DNA of 64,000 nucleotides from Cytospora piceicola. Lineage: Eukaryota > Ascomycota > Sordariomycetes > Diaporthales > Cytosporaceae. The position numbers and the translations under genes are program-made. The notes below the pieces were generated by a model that searched no databases, was not told the origin of the DNA, and saw nothing but the letters and a program-made list of their open reading frames with translations. The stretch covers positions 248,001 through 312,000 of the forward strand of contig JALQBC010000002.1 of the NCBI GenBank assembly GCA_023375675.1, in the 5' to 3' direction. This document shows, in pieces, positions 48,927-58,873 of the stretch (the first letter of the stretch is position 1; every line of letters starts with the position of its first letter).

Positions 48927-50144
48927 ATGGCGTCGCGCCAACGCCTTTCCTTCTTCCTCAGGCCTGTCGCTTCGAGAAGCTACACAGTTACAGCGCACCA
49001 GATGCGTCTCCTACGCCCAATAATACCGCCATGCCAAACATTCGTAGCACCCGCCCGATCTGCGACCTCCAGCCTGCTCCTCTCCTCTCTTCCGCGGCGG
49101 CGTCCCTTCACTCTTTCCTCCCCGCGCCAACGACCACAGGACCCAAGACAACGCCCAGATTATGACTACGATCCAAGCCTTGGCGATCCCTGGTACCACC
49201 ACCGCCTGCGTAGCGCAAAGCCCCTGTTCATAGGCAACGCGAAGACCATTATCCGCTCCCCGCGGACACATACCGTCATCGCCGTCTCCATTGCGCTCGC
49301 CCTAGCCTTCTACTTCTACCACCTCGAGGTAGTCCCGGTGTCTGGACGGAAGCGCTTCAACTGCTACTCGGAGAACAGCGTCAAGGAGCTCTCAGTCATG
49401 CAGTACAAGAGGCTGATATATGACATGGAGCAGCAGGGCGCACGGTTTTTAAGCGACTGGGACCCGCGCACCATCATGGTCAAGAGGGTCATGGCGCGGC
49501 TGATCCCCGTGTCTGGGGTGCCCGAGGGTGAGGAGTGGGAGGTCCGCGTCATCGACGACCGGAGGACGGCCAATGCTTTCGTCCTGCCGGGCGGAAAGGT
49601 CTTTGTGTACAGCGGCATCATGGGGCTGGCCCGCACCGAGAGCCAGCTCGCTGCCGTCCTGGGCCACGAGATCGCGCACAACCTGGCGAAGCACTACGGC
49701 GAGAGGCTGTCGCAGTCCGTGGGCGAGACGGCTTTCCTGGGGTCCCTACTGATGCTGCTGGCCGCGACGCCCCTCACGTTCATCGTCGGTTGGATGTTTG
49801 GCGGCAACTTGCTGGACCTGCTGTTCTCGCGGCCCATGGGGAGGATGCAGGAGAGCGAGGCCGACTACATCGGGCTCATGATGATGGCGGAGGCGTGCTA
49901 TGATCCTAGGGATGCGGTGACGTTCTGGCAGAGGATGGACCGAGCGCACCAGCAGAGTGATGTCGACGTGCCTGAGTGGGTGTCGACACACCCGTCGAAC
50001 CAGCACCGAATTGAGCGGATCAACGAGTGGCTGCCCCAGGCCATAGAGAAGAGGGAGGCGAGTGATTGCCATGGTACCCAGGGCTTTGCTGAGATGTTTA
50101 GACGGGCGATGGCAAGGGGGGATGTCATGGGCGGCAGCATGTAG
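48927..50144 (+). CDS. oma1: Mitochondrial inner-membrane metallopeptidase Oma1 (M48)
   Basis: Intronless, 405 residues. The first ~70 residues are rich in Arg, Ser and Leu and lack acidic residues, as in a mitochondrial presequence. A membrane span lies at about 117-133 and a second hydrophobic stretch at about 265-290. The zinc motif HEIAH is at 247-251 (GHEIAHNLAKH), and the third zinc ligand is in ESEADYIG (about 309-316). HPSNQHRIERI near 355 is the typical M48 C-terminal motif. Oma1 is a stress-activated quality-control protease of the inner membrane; in animals it cleaves OPA1, in yeast it acts with m-AAA. Length matches fungal Oma1. It converges on rrp4, with 187 bp between stops. Confidence 0.95.
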   Translation: MASRQRLSFFLRPVASRSYTVTAHQMRLLRPIIPPCQTFVAPARSATSSLLLSSLPRRRPFTLSSPRQRPQDPRQRPDYDYDPSLGDPWYHHRLRSAKPLFIGNAKTIIRSPRTHTVIAVSIALALAFYFYHLEVVPVSGRKRFNCYSENSVKELSVMQYKRLIYDMEQQGARFLSDWDPRTIMVKRVMARLIPVSGVPEGEEWEVRVIDDRRTANAFVLPGGKVFVYSGIMGLARTESQLAAVLGHEIAHNLAKHYGERLSQSVGETAFLGSLLMLLAATPLTFIVGWMFGGNLLDLLFSRPMGRMQESEADYIGLMMMAEACYDPRDAVTFWQRMDRAHQQSDVDVPEWVSTHPSNQHRIERINEWLPQAIEKREASDCHGTQGFAEMFRRAMARGDVMGGSM

Positions 50145-50331
50145 AAGTATTTTCAGAGTTGTGTATGGAAATCTACGGTGTTAATGGTGGCATGGCGTTG
50201 TTTGAGGTTTCAAAAGAGTTATCAGAGCAAGCATGGCTTAGCCACGATTGTGTGTTAGGATATTATGGTGAGTACGCAAGGCGTTTCGGGGTTGTTAGAC
50301 AGCCCGAGAAGACAAATCTTTCTCATCTTTT

Positions 50332-51414
50332 CTACCTCGCGACCAGCAGAGCAGCCAACTGCTGCCCCCTCTCGCCGCCCAAGTAGACATCATCCTCGCC
50401 TGTCTCGGATGCCCTGGCCAGCTCAACCGCCTCCTGGTACCCCTTCATGACCATATCCTCGTCCACCCTCAACCCATTCTCCACGAGGGCCGTGATAACG
50501 CCCCTCACCCGCATAATCTCCCTCATGACCTCCACCTCGATGTAGTCGTTCTGGCTGCTGTAGACAGTCTGGCTGACGCTCTCCTCCATGTTCGTGACGC
50601 CCACGCCGCCGGCCCCCTGGCCGGCAGCCAGGCTCTGATCCTCGACATGCTTGCTGATCCAGACATAGCCGTTGACGCCCAGCACGACGTCGATCTTGGA
50701 CCCGCCGCCGCCGCCGAGGGTGCCGACCTCCATGGTCCACACCTGCCTGCGGCTCCTCACGACGCCGCCGCCGCCGCCGGCCCCGCTGACGGCGAGGAAG
50801 ACGCCGTTGCGCAGCTTGCCGTAGCGCAGGCTCCTCGTGTGCAGGACGGCGCCGCCCTCGGCGTACAGCTGCTGGACCTCGGCGACGAGCAGGTCGCCCT
50901 CGGCGAAGAAGCTCCGGATGGCCAGCTCGTCGGTCTCGGTGCGCCTCCGCTGGATGCCGCCGGGGAGGTTGATGGCGGAGAGCGGCAGGCCGGCCAGCTG
51001 GAAGGAGCCGACGTCGACCTTCCACCGCTTGGACTGCACCTCGACGATGCGGCCGACGACGAGGTCGCCGACCTCGGGGGTGTAGCGCGCGCGCAGGGGC
51101 CGCACCGAGAGGAGCTTGTTGGTGCGCGTGACGACGCCCGCCAGCGAGGAGAGGATGGTCTTGTCGTCCTTGTGCACGGTGTAGGTGCCGTGGCCGCGCA
51201 TCCACTGCGGGTTGTCGGTGATGACCTCGCCCGGCGTGACGATGTCGTCGTCGTCGTCGTCGTGGTGGCCGTGCCTGGCCCCCCGCTTCGGCGGGATTGT
51301 GAAGCCGCCGTCCAGGTCCACGCCGCCCATCTCCGAGTCCGAGTCCGACCCGGGGGATGTGGAGCGGGCCGAGTACCGCGGTATGGGTTTGGGTTGTATG
51401 ATTGTGATGGGCAT
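50332..51414 (-). CDS. rrp4: Exosome core subunit Rrp4
   Basis: Intronless, 360 residues. Rrp4 is one of three cap proteins of the RNA exosome, which degrades and trims RNA 3' to 5' in nucleus and cytoplasm. An N-terminal region with VTPGEVITDNPQWMRGHGTY (about 59-78) is the exosome N-terminal motif. An S1 RNA-binding domain follows (VGDLVVGRIVEVQSKRWKVD, about 115-134, to about 180). A KH-like region contains VVLGVNGYVWISK (about 243-255). Poly-Asp (residues 52-57), encoded by a CGT/GTC-type triplet run at about 51241-51265, and Gly-rich loops are species-specific inserts. GC content is extreme, so long antisense ORFs exist; they are shadows. Confidence 0.95.
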   Translation of the reverse strand: MPITIIQPKPIPRYSARSTSPGSDSDSEMGGVDLDGGFTIPPKRGARHGHHDDDDDDIVTPGEVITDNPQWMRGHGTYTVHKDDKTILSSLAGVVTRTNKLLSVRPLRARYTPEVGDLVVGRIVEVQSKRWKVDVGSFQLAGLPLSAINLPGGIQRRRTETDELAIRSFFAEGDLLVAEVQQLYAEGGAVLHTRSLRYGKLRNGVFLAVSGAGGGGGVVRSRRQVWTMEVGTLGGGGGSKIDVVLGVNGYVWISKHVEDQSLAAGQGAGGVGVTNMEESVSQTVYSSQNDYIEVEVMREIMRVRGVITALVENGLRVDEDMVMKGYQEAVELARASETGEDDVYLGGERGQQLAALLVAR

Positions 51415-52304
51415 TTTTGTGGTTGGTGCTCGAGGCCGCTCGAGCTGGCGGACAAAGGTGAGTGAGCGAGGCGCTGAGAATGGCGAAATGGTAGCCCAAA
51501 CTTCTGACGGTTGGCTGGTTTTGCTAGTTCAGAACTGAAGTGATTGTTCAAATGATAAGATTCTACGTTCGTTTATGCGATGCTGGATTATAAGGGCAAG
51601 GTACTTCGTAATGTTGATAAGATCGTTTCGTTTATGGCTGTTTGGGTGAGAGTCGAAAATTTGGGGTCAAGATTCAATAGCTTAATGACGGGCCGGCAGA
51701 ATTGTACCCAAGATGAGCGCGGGTTCCAAAGAAGACTGACAGAACATACAGCCGATCAGTTGGTTTTATAGCCCCGTAATGAGCTATATAGACAACAAGT
51801 AGTTTTGGCCACTCGAGTTTATGAGTCTACCAGCTTTTCATGGGTTTCACCAACACCTTGCCAGTGAAGCCATGCGCATCGACGCATGTACATACTACTG
51901 TACTAGAGCATCCCGAGGTCCTTATCTTATCGCCCAAACAGCTGCTCACAGCTGCTTACAACTGCTTACAGCTGGCCGCCAGCTGCTACTGACAGCATCT
52001 CCCCATGCTCAGAGATCGATCCCCTTCGACTTCAAAAGTCTTGAGTAATAGCGACCATATTCCCAGACAGCCAGCGCATCTTGCCTGAAGCTCGACTCCA
52101 ATCATTCTGAGCACCACGAGGGCAGCAACAATGCTTGGCAATGGTCCCATGCGCGCACGCACGCGACTTGCCTGCATGTCTTGTCCAGTCCATGATGATC
52201 CGAGTACCGACTCTAGACCGCATCTCTAGATGCCTCACTTGGTTATTGAGCAGAGATGTCTTTGTACTTCTTCCATTTATTTCCATCCATTCCAGCTGCC
52301 TCAA
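51415..52304. other. Intergenic stretch upstream of rrp4
   Basis: It holds the rrp4 promoter and the 3' end of the DMAC1-like gene. A short imperfect CAGCTGCT/CAACTGCT repeat lies at about 51940-51990. No domain in any ORF. Confidence 0.5.
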
Positions 52305-52656
52305 TCAAGCAAATAGCCGATACAGACCCATCCAAGCCAACCCAAGTGAGAGCCCCGTAATCCCCATTTTCCGGCTGCGCATGCCCAGCCACGAATTGCT
52401 CTTGAGAATAACCTCGCGTTGCTGCTGGAGCTGGCTCATGCCTGAGAAGTAGCTATAGCCAGCAAGTCCGAGGAATGCCGAGCCGCCTATCACAACAGTT
52501 ACAAAGTTAGTGGAAGCTCATGCAGGCGAATAGTAGAGGTAGAAAGAACATGCCGACGACACGACACGGCGTGCAGTCATAGTCGCGCTGTTCCTGCTTC
52601 AGGATCTGGTTGAGGTTCTCCGGCTGATCCGTGATGGGCTGTTTATTGCCGGCCAT
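52305..52656 (-). CDS. DMAC1-like small mitochondrial membrane protein
   Basis: Two exons on the minus strand: 52656-52554 and 52486-52305, giving 94 residues. The join gives DYDCTPCRVVG-GSAFLGLAGYSYFSG, the CxxCR...GAxxxY signature of the distal membrane-arm assembly complex 1 (DUF4536) domain. In humans DMAC1 helps assemble the distal membrane arm of respiratory complex I; the fungal role is inferred. A first membrane span covers GSAFLGLAGYSYF and a second covers GITGLSLGLAWMGLYRLF. The intron (52553-52487, 67 nt) needs a GC donor (GCATGT) with an ordinary AG acceptor. No GT donor in the right phase keeps the motif length; the nearest alternative removes VVG. It is divergent from apm3 with 297 bp between. 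Confidence 0.78.
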
Positions 52657-52953
52657 GGTGTCTATCGTCTGCCAGGCGGCTGTAGCAGAGGCTTTGTCGT
52701 TCTTGTGTGGTGATCGCCTGAGGCTTGCTTCATCATGGATTCATGATCCTGAGTGGACCGAGTTTCAACTGCTTCCCATTGACCCTAACCCTGGCTCCCG
52801 ACATGCAAGCTGCCTTCGGCCCGCCCCCGACCTTGAATGGTACATACGGTATACGGATCCGTGTCTATCTACAGCGGGATTACCACATCTGCCCCACCAT
52901 CGTCAACAGCTTGGCAGCTCGACAACCCTCCCTCCTTCAACAATCACGACAAG
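52657..52953. promoter_or_regulatory. Divergent promoter of the DMAC1-like gene and apm3
   Basis: A compact 297-bp interval between two outward-pointing start codons. An in-frame upstream ATG at 52837 belongs to this leader and is not the likely apm3 start. Confidence 0.55.
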
Positions 52954-54558
52954 ATGGACGGAGTGATAGAGGCGTTGTACATCTACGACGAGCGCAATTC
53001 CCCTGTACTCTCCCACACGTATACCTCTCGACCTTTGTCCTCGACACATCTTCTTCCACTCTATCTAGCCCATCCACAACCGCGCCCAAACCTGATATAC
53101 TTAACAAACACCAACCCGCCCACTCTGGTCTTCTCCCTGATCCACTCGAACCTACTATTCCTCCTGACAACCTCCGGAGAAGTCGAGCCTCTCCTGGTAC
53201 TCGAGTTCCTCCACCGCGTCATCGATGCCCTCGAAGAGTTCCTCGGCGCGCCCCTAATATCCCACAAGATCGAAGCCAGCTACGATGTCGTCGCACAGCT
53301 TCTTAACGAGATGTGCGACGGTGGCGCGGTCGCCACCACCGAACCGAATGCCCTGAGAGACGTCGTGGAAGTGGAGGGGTGGATGGGCAAACTGCTGGGC
53401 AGCATAACACTGCCGGGACAAGTGAAGGACCTCAGCGCATACGGCCGATCACCCAGCTCCGGCACGAGCACTCCGTCATTACTGCAAAATGCGACACCGG
53501 CGCTGCCGTGGAGGAGGAGCAATGTCAGGCATACGAGCAACGAGCTGTACGCCGACGTGGTCGAGACGCTGAATGTGACCCTCGCGCCGAGCGGGAGGCC
53601 ACTGGCGGCCTTCGCCAACGGTACGATCGCCTTCACGAGCAAGGTGTCGGGGATCCCGGACATCAACATGACGCTGACCAGTCCGTCTGGAAAACACAAC
53701 CTGGGAAGTGTTATGGAACTTCCAGTGTTTCACCCCTGTGTGAGGCTGGCGAGATGGAAAGAGCAGCCTGGCGTCGTGAGCTTTGTCCCACCAGACGGAA
53801 GGTTCATACTAGCAGGCTATGAGGTGGACCTAATGCCGTTCACGGATGCGAAAGGCGGAAACCTAAGCTCGAACAACTTGAAGCTGCCGGTCAATATCGA
53901 GATGAAGACGGGTCTGGGCTTGGCCGGGTCAGAGTTTGAGGTCAGAGTCTATATCAACAGGATATTTAGCACGCCGGGCAGTTCAGGCCCTCCTGGCCGT
54001 GGTGGTCCCAGTAAACCCGGGTCACCATCCTCACCTTCGATGGAAGAGCTTGTGATCACAGTGCCCCTGCCAGAAGACGTCAGGAATCTGCCTGAGGTCC
54101 GACCCACAAGGGGAGATGCGACATACAACCCAGGGGACAGGCAACTACAGTGGCACATACCGGCCAAGGAGCTCAGCGCGGGCACCACGTACTTTGGATT
54201 GAAATGTACGGTTACAGGCCCGTTGGCAGAGGGTAGCGAAGAGGGGCCGGTGGACTACATGTTCGAAGAACCCTATCAAGCCGAACCCGCCGCGGCGGCT
54301 GCGAAATTGGACGAGGCCGTGGGTAACGATGCGTCGGATGAGAAGCGCGACGCGAAGAGGTTGGCGCAGAACAAGATATTGATGCCAAGCTCCGCGTCGG
54401 TGAGCTTTTCCGTCAAGGGCTGGTTGGCGAGTGGGATCAGGGTCGAGAGTATCATGGTCGACACGCGGAGGAGCCGCGGTTTAGGAGAGGGCGTGAAGCC
54501 TTACAAAGGAGTCAAATATCTGACTGTCAGTAAAGGAGGTGTCGAGATCCGATGTTGA
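52954..54558 (+). CDS. apm3: AP-3 adaptor complex mu subunit Apm3
   Basis: Intronless, 534 residues from the ATG at 52954. AP-3 sorts cargo from the Golgi directly to the vacuole or lysosome, and the mu subunit reads YxxPhi tyrosine signals. The N-terminal longin part starts MDGVIEALYIYDERNSPVLSHTY and includes LEFLHRVIDALEEFLG. The C-terminal mu-homology domain runs from about residue 190 (ELYADVVETLNVTLAPSG) through FHPCVRLARWK and PPDGRFILAGYEVD to the end (YKGVKYLTVSKGGVEIRC). The frame opens 39 codons upstream at 52837, but that extension is Ser/Thr-rich and unlike any mu subunit. I therefore chose the internal start, which matches the family N-terminus. Confidence 0.93.
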   Translation: MDGVIEALYIYDERNSPVLSHTYTSRPLSSTHLLPLYLAHPQPRPNLIYLTNTNPPTLVFSLIHSNLLFLLTTSGEVEPLLVLEFLHRVIDALEEFLGAPLISHKIEASYDVVAQLLNEMCDGGAVATTEPNALRDVVEVEGWMGKLLGSITLPGQVKDLSAYGRSPSSGTSTPSLLQNATPALPWRRSNVRHTSNELYADVVETLNVTLAPSGRPLAAFANGTIAFTSKVSGIPDINMTLTSPSGKHNLGSVMELPVFHPCVRLARWKEQPGVVSFVPPDGRFILAGYEVDLMPFTDAKGGNLSSNNLKLPVNIEMKTGLGLAGSEFEVRVYINRIFSTPGSSGPPGRGGPSKPGSPSSPSMEELVITVPLPEDVRNLPEVRPTRGDATYNPGDRQLQWHIPAKELSAGTTYFGLKCTVTGPLAEGSEEGPVDYMFEEPYQAEPAAAAAKLDEAVGNDASDEKRDAKRLAQNKILMPSSASVSFSVKGWLASGIRVESIMVDTRRSRGLGEGVKPYKGVKYLTVSKGGVEIRC

Positions 54559-55460
54559 GAATACTCCGGTAGTTATGTCCCGCATCGTCCGGTCCTACTA
54601 ATGCATACATGGAGCCCTTCACGGGCCAATCTGTATTCAATATTTTCGTGCTGAGCGGTCATTACATGAGAACTGGCGCCCAGTCTGGTCATTCCTGGTC
54701 TGGGAATTTCTTGACCTTTACGTTCTCTGGAAATCGGTCTGCTGATCACCACGTATATGATGGGCTGCAATCGAAAGAGCAACTTTGTAAGCCGAATAAA
54801 GTTCTCTCTCCATGTCATCTTCCAGGCGCGTTCATGATCATTCAGACTGGCATAAGAGAAGCATCATATGCTCAACTTTGAATACTGACACTGGTGGCCT
54901 TACGGCCATAGCTGCCATGGCCTTATCGCATCCCCTGAGTGTTATTGGAGAGATATCAACGGAATGCCATTAAAAGATCTTACATCGATTCTGTTAGGAT
55001 GAAGTCTTCTGGTGGTCTTACACTTGATCTCGAGGATCGGGTTACAGCAAGCGAACAAGTAGGAGGCTCGCCCAGGGCTTGTAGCTGACGTTTGCGGAGC
55101 AGTAGCGAGAAGAAATCAGTTCTGACGACCTGCGCTCGTCGCTGAGGTGACCAGACCGACGATTAAGTTCCGGGTGGAAGGGAATTTCGTTCCCTGATGG
55201 GAAGGGGATATGTTGATGCAGCTATCTGACTGTGATGCTCGCCTCTTCTTAGGCCCCCCTAAAGCGCGGCGATGTTCACGTCTACAGGGCCGCGTACAAC
55301 AAGATGTCCCACACATACACCCGGGAACTCTCCGGTATTAATGACCAGCCGTTGTGAGACTGTCTCCATCATCGCGCGTATAATGCGCCATGACACTGTC
55401 GTTAAAGGTCGAACTTCACAACACTTTCCGACCATACACTGCACACATTCACAATGGGAC
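54559..55460. other. Intergenic stretch downstream of apm3
   Basis: It should hold the apm3 3' UTR. I saw no coding potential and no repeat. Confidence 0.5.
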
Positions 55461-56622
55461 TTTCAGCTGTTTGCGTCAACACCACCAAATTCCTTCTGGC
55501 TCGGCAACGACAGATAGCCCGTACACTATCCGTCCGCGTCTCTCCATCATGCCTTGGGGACTCTGACTTACGGTACAAGTCATAAAGAGCGCTATGGAGA
55601 GGTTATCAAAGAGGCGGCATTCGAGATGACGGACCACTTACATGCTGATGGAGGTAACTTCATCAAGACCGCGAACTTCTATCAAAAAGGCGAGTGGATG
55701 GCCTCCCGCAAGACTATGGACCAGATCGTCCTCGTCACCAAGTACACCTCCCAATAATCCCTACCCAGACGCCAATGACAGGGTCATCACATCTAACTAT
55801 GGCGGGAACGGCACCAAGTCGATACGCCTATCGATCGAGGCCTCCCTCAAGAAGCTCCAGACGAGCTACATCGACCTCTTCTACCTGCACTGGTGGTACT
55901 ACACCGTCAGCATCCCGAAGCTGATGCACAGCCTGAACGACCTCGTGACCTCGGGAAAGGTGCTCTACCTCGGAATCTCCGACAAGCCAGCGTGGGTCGT
56001 CGTCAAGTGCAACGAGTACGCCCGGTGCCCGGGGCTCCGGCCTTCGCTGTCTACCAGGGCATGTGGCACGCCGGGCCGCGCGACCTCGAGAGAGACGTTC
56101 GCGCTCACGGCCCGCGCGGAGGGCATGGGGCTGTGTCCGTACGGAGCGCTGTGCCAGGGCCGGTTCCAGATGGGGGAGGGTTTCCGCGAGCACGAGAGGC
56201 AGGACCCCGGGAGAAAGTTTGCGCCGCTGTCGCGGCGCGACGGGGAGGTGTTGGGGGTGCTGGAGGAGGTCGGCGCGGCAAAGGGTGTTGCGCTGGCTTA
56301 TGTCATGCGAAAGACCACCTACGTATGCCCTATCGTTGGGGATAGGAAGGTTTCGCACTCTCAGGGGAGTATCGGTGCTTTGGTTGTGGTCCTGACGGAC
56401 GAGGAGGTGGACAAGGTTGAGTCGGCGTATGAGTTTGATGCTGGGTTCCCGCATACGCTGCTGAGAGGGACTATGTACCAGGAGGGTGTGAAGCCTAAGG
56501 CCGCTCGGGAACCGGGGGGTGTGTGGTCGACTAAGGAGGCGGGCACTTTTGACTGGGTTGAAACGTCGAAGGTTCTGAGGCCGAGAGATCAGAGTTCGGT
56601 CGTGGTAGATTGGCTGGAGTAA
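55461..56622 (+). pseudogene. Broken aldo/keto reductase (AAD/norsolorinic acid reductase-like)
   Basis: Fragments in different frames match the fungal aryl-alcohol dehydrogenase-like aldo/keto reductases in order. They are LSVRVSPSCLG (near 55530), GGNFIKTANFYQ (near 55655), then after a stop at 55755-55757 SNYGGNGTKSIRLSIEASLKKLQTSYIDLFYLHWW through LYLGISDKPAWVV in another frame. FAVYQGMW...DLERDV follows in a third frame, then EGMGLCPYGALCQGRFQ and KTTYVCPIVGDRKV to the stop at 56622. At least three frame changes and one stop break it. Several family residues are missing after FYQKGE and before ALAYVM. The catalytic Asp expected in NFIDTAN is Lys here. The damage is not CpA-to-TpA, so it is ordinary decay, not RIP. 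An active gene split by sequencing errors is less likely but possible. Confidence 0.8.
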
Positions 56623-57441
56623 GTTTTGGTATATTTGACTACTGCTAGGAAAGAAATGCAAACAGGCAATCGGTGATACTCGACGGGGTATCATGGGCAA
56701 AAATACCATTGTTCTACCTGCTAGGCCTGGATACATACTGACGCTCTACCAAAAGAATCGTCTTCTGTATGCGAGTAAACCCAAGAGAAGAAGACCCCAT
56801 GTCTCTCGTGTCGCTATTTAGGTATAGTGACTGGGGGAGGTGTGATAGACCGTCGATGAACCACAATGTTCGGATTGGATCTGCATATATCTTGCTGTCT
56901 TTGGTCTGATTGTGTATCGGGCCGGCTCGAAGTGTTTCCACAGTCAAAATCCCTGAGGAACGCCCTTTCTCCCAAGTTCTCCTTCATCAGCTCTCACGTC
57001 TGAATGGGCGAAGATGGCGGTGGATGGAAACGAAGAACCCCCTGCGAGCAAGACATTGTATTACCAACGCATTGTAACGTTCCATCCCTCCTCCGACTAG
57101 ATTCCCTGTTTCTGTCTGTTCACCATTCGGCAGGGTAGCCTTTCAAGCCGTTGTCCAATGATCTAAACTCGATGGCGAGAGGGACGCCCGTGGCTGACCA
57201 AACAGATGTGACTTCCCTGAGCTTCATTAGAAAGGTACCTAAGTAGGGAGTGGTATGTCAAAGACCACTGCAAGCACACACACTCCAAGCAGGGCCCTAG
57301 CCGGGGCAGTGAAACACCCTGCAAAATTCCAAGGCTTTGGGCGTCCGAGTCCACGAATATCATCCCGTCCGTATAAGCCCTCGCCCCCGGCCCCCCAGTG
57401 AAGCAACAACACACCATCGACGCAATCAAGTCGTACTTGGT
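56623..57441. other. Intergenic stretch
   Basis: Short ORFs without domains on both strands. No structural RNA gene seen. Confidence 0.5.
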
Positions 57442-58231
57442 TCATCGAGGTCTGCTGAAATGGACGTGAGGTGTTGTAGGGGCGGCCACTGGTGAGTCAT
57501 TCTCCTCGACAGTACCATGAAACTTGGTGGTGGTAGTGGTTGTGGTGTCGTCCCGGTTTTCCATCATGTCACCGCCGCTACTAGTCGGCGCCATCTCTAT
57601 ATCCGCACTCACATAGTCGCCGATGGCTTTGCCTTTGTCTTTGGGTTGACGTCGCGAAGATGGAAACGGACTGAACTTCCGGAATATTCGGAGCTTCCAG
57701 GCCAATTCTCCTTGCCAATCTCCCTACGAACCGCGTGGAAGCATTCATTAGCTTGGGTGTAATGGAACACATGGAAGCCGCCTTTCGGTACCTTGGATGA
57801 GCATGGATAACAGGAATTCGCTTGCTCACCTTGTAGTTCTTTATTGACACAAATACATAAATAATGGCACTGGAACCGATCACGATTGAGGCAATAACAG
57901 CCACGATGATGCCAGGGTGGCAAAGGTATATATTCTTATCCCCACATAGCCCGTTGCTGACGTTGGTATTTCTATGAGTTGGGCTTGGTGTCGGCGTCGG
58001 TGAAGTCGCCGGGGTGGGCGACATGGTTCCAAGGTCGTTGGTGATGCTATATACCGTGCTTGCAAAGGTGAAATACAGGTAGAGTATCCAGCGCCGGAAG
58101 AGCCGGGAGTGACCTTTCGTTGGGCCTTTGTTGATACTTTCGCGTATATAGGTGTATGTATACTCAGGTATCCAAATATCGGTGGGTTGCCGCAGGAAGA
58201 GGAAGAGACCGTATACGTAGAGCAACAACAT
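57442..58231 (-). CDS. Unrecognised single-pass membrane protein (tentative model)
   Basis: The model has exon 1 ending at 57830 and exon 2 at 57723-57442. The intron (57829-57724, 106 nt) has a GTGAGC donor and a TAG acceptor. From the ATG at 58231 it gives 227 residues; from the inner ATG at 58024 it gives 158. A Thr/Pro/Ser-rich stalk (TPATSPTPTPSPT) leads to a membrane span GIIVAVIASIVIGSSAIIYV. A basic cytoplasmic start (KLRIFRKF, RRQPKDKGK) and a Thr-run acidic tail follow. This stalk-span-basic layout is typical of fungal surface proteins. The ectodomain may lie further upstream (58380-58655 has a Ser-rich minus-strand ORF) in exons I could not join. Family unknown, start uncertain. 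Confidence 0.4.
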
Positions 58232-58873
58232 ATATGCTCAACATGAGTATGGATCCGTTGAAGAAGCAAGAAGATCGATGGCAAAACCCCACAGCAACCT
58301 TTTAGTAGCCAGTTGGATATAAAAAGTCAGCAATCCTAGCAGTGATCTGTACATACGTAGTCATCCTAGGAGCCAACCCCTAAACCCAATAGAGACGTCT
58401 GGTAGAAGCTGACTGGCTACTTGATACGGCATTGCTCGCTGCACTGCCGCTTTCAGAGTCATCCGCCGTGTAAAATTCGAGGATCTGAGGATCTGAGGAT
58501 TCAGTGCAATTGGTTTGATACGTATGTGGCGCATGTACATATATATGTAAGCTGACGCTGACACCCTTTCCAAGACCGGGCACAATCACGGAGTCACTCG
58601 ACTTGGGCATAATTAGGCAAATCCAGCCCATAAATACACAGCCGCATTCCCACAATCCCGTCTTTGTTCTGAGGATTCAATTACCAGCCGGCCCAAAGAT
58701 TGGGATCCTGACGCTACTCTTGATCGGCCATCAAGCCCTGAATGTAGTTTGTTTATTCGGGGATGGGGGCGGCATGCTTATGCACACATAGTCTTGGCTG
58801 GTCTGGTCATATACATGCGCCTTGTGCAAGTAGTGACTGTTATTCCCGGCGTAGAATAGGAGTAGCCACCCAC
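58232..58873. other. Stretch with possible upstream exons of the membrane protein
   Basis: The minus-strand ORF 58380-58655 (91 codons) ends in a Ser-rich segment and could be a missed ectodomain exon. Otherwise it is intergenic. Confidence 0.35.

Noticed and set aside
50647..51465. Plus-strand ORF of 272 codons opposite rrp4
   Set aside because: It mirrors a GC-rich real gene. Its Ala/Asp/Val composition is the antisense of rrp4 codons and it has no domain.
52837..52953. Upstream start of apm3 adding 39 codons
   Set aside because: The extension is Ser/Thr-rich and unlike mu subunits; the internal ATG at 52954 gives the conserved N-terminus.
55828..56736. Minus-strand ORF of 302 codons over the reductase pseudogene
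   Set aside because: The plus strand carries the recognisable reductase fragments; the minus frame has no family match.
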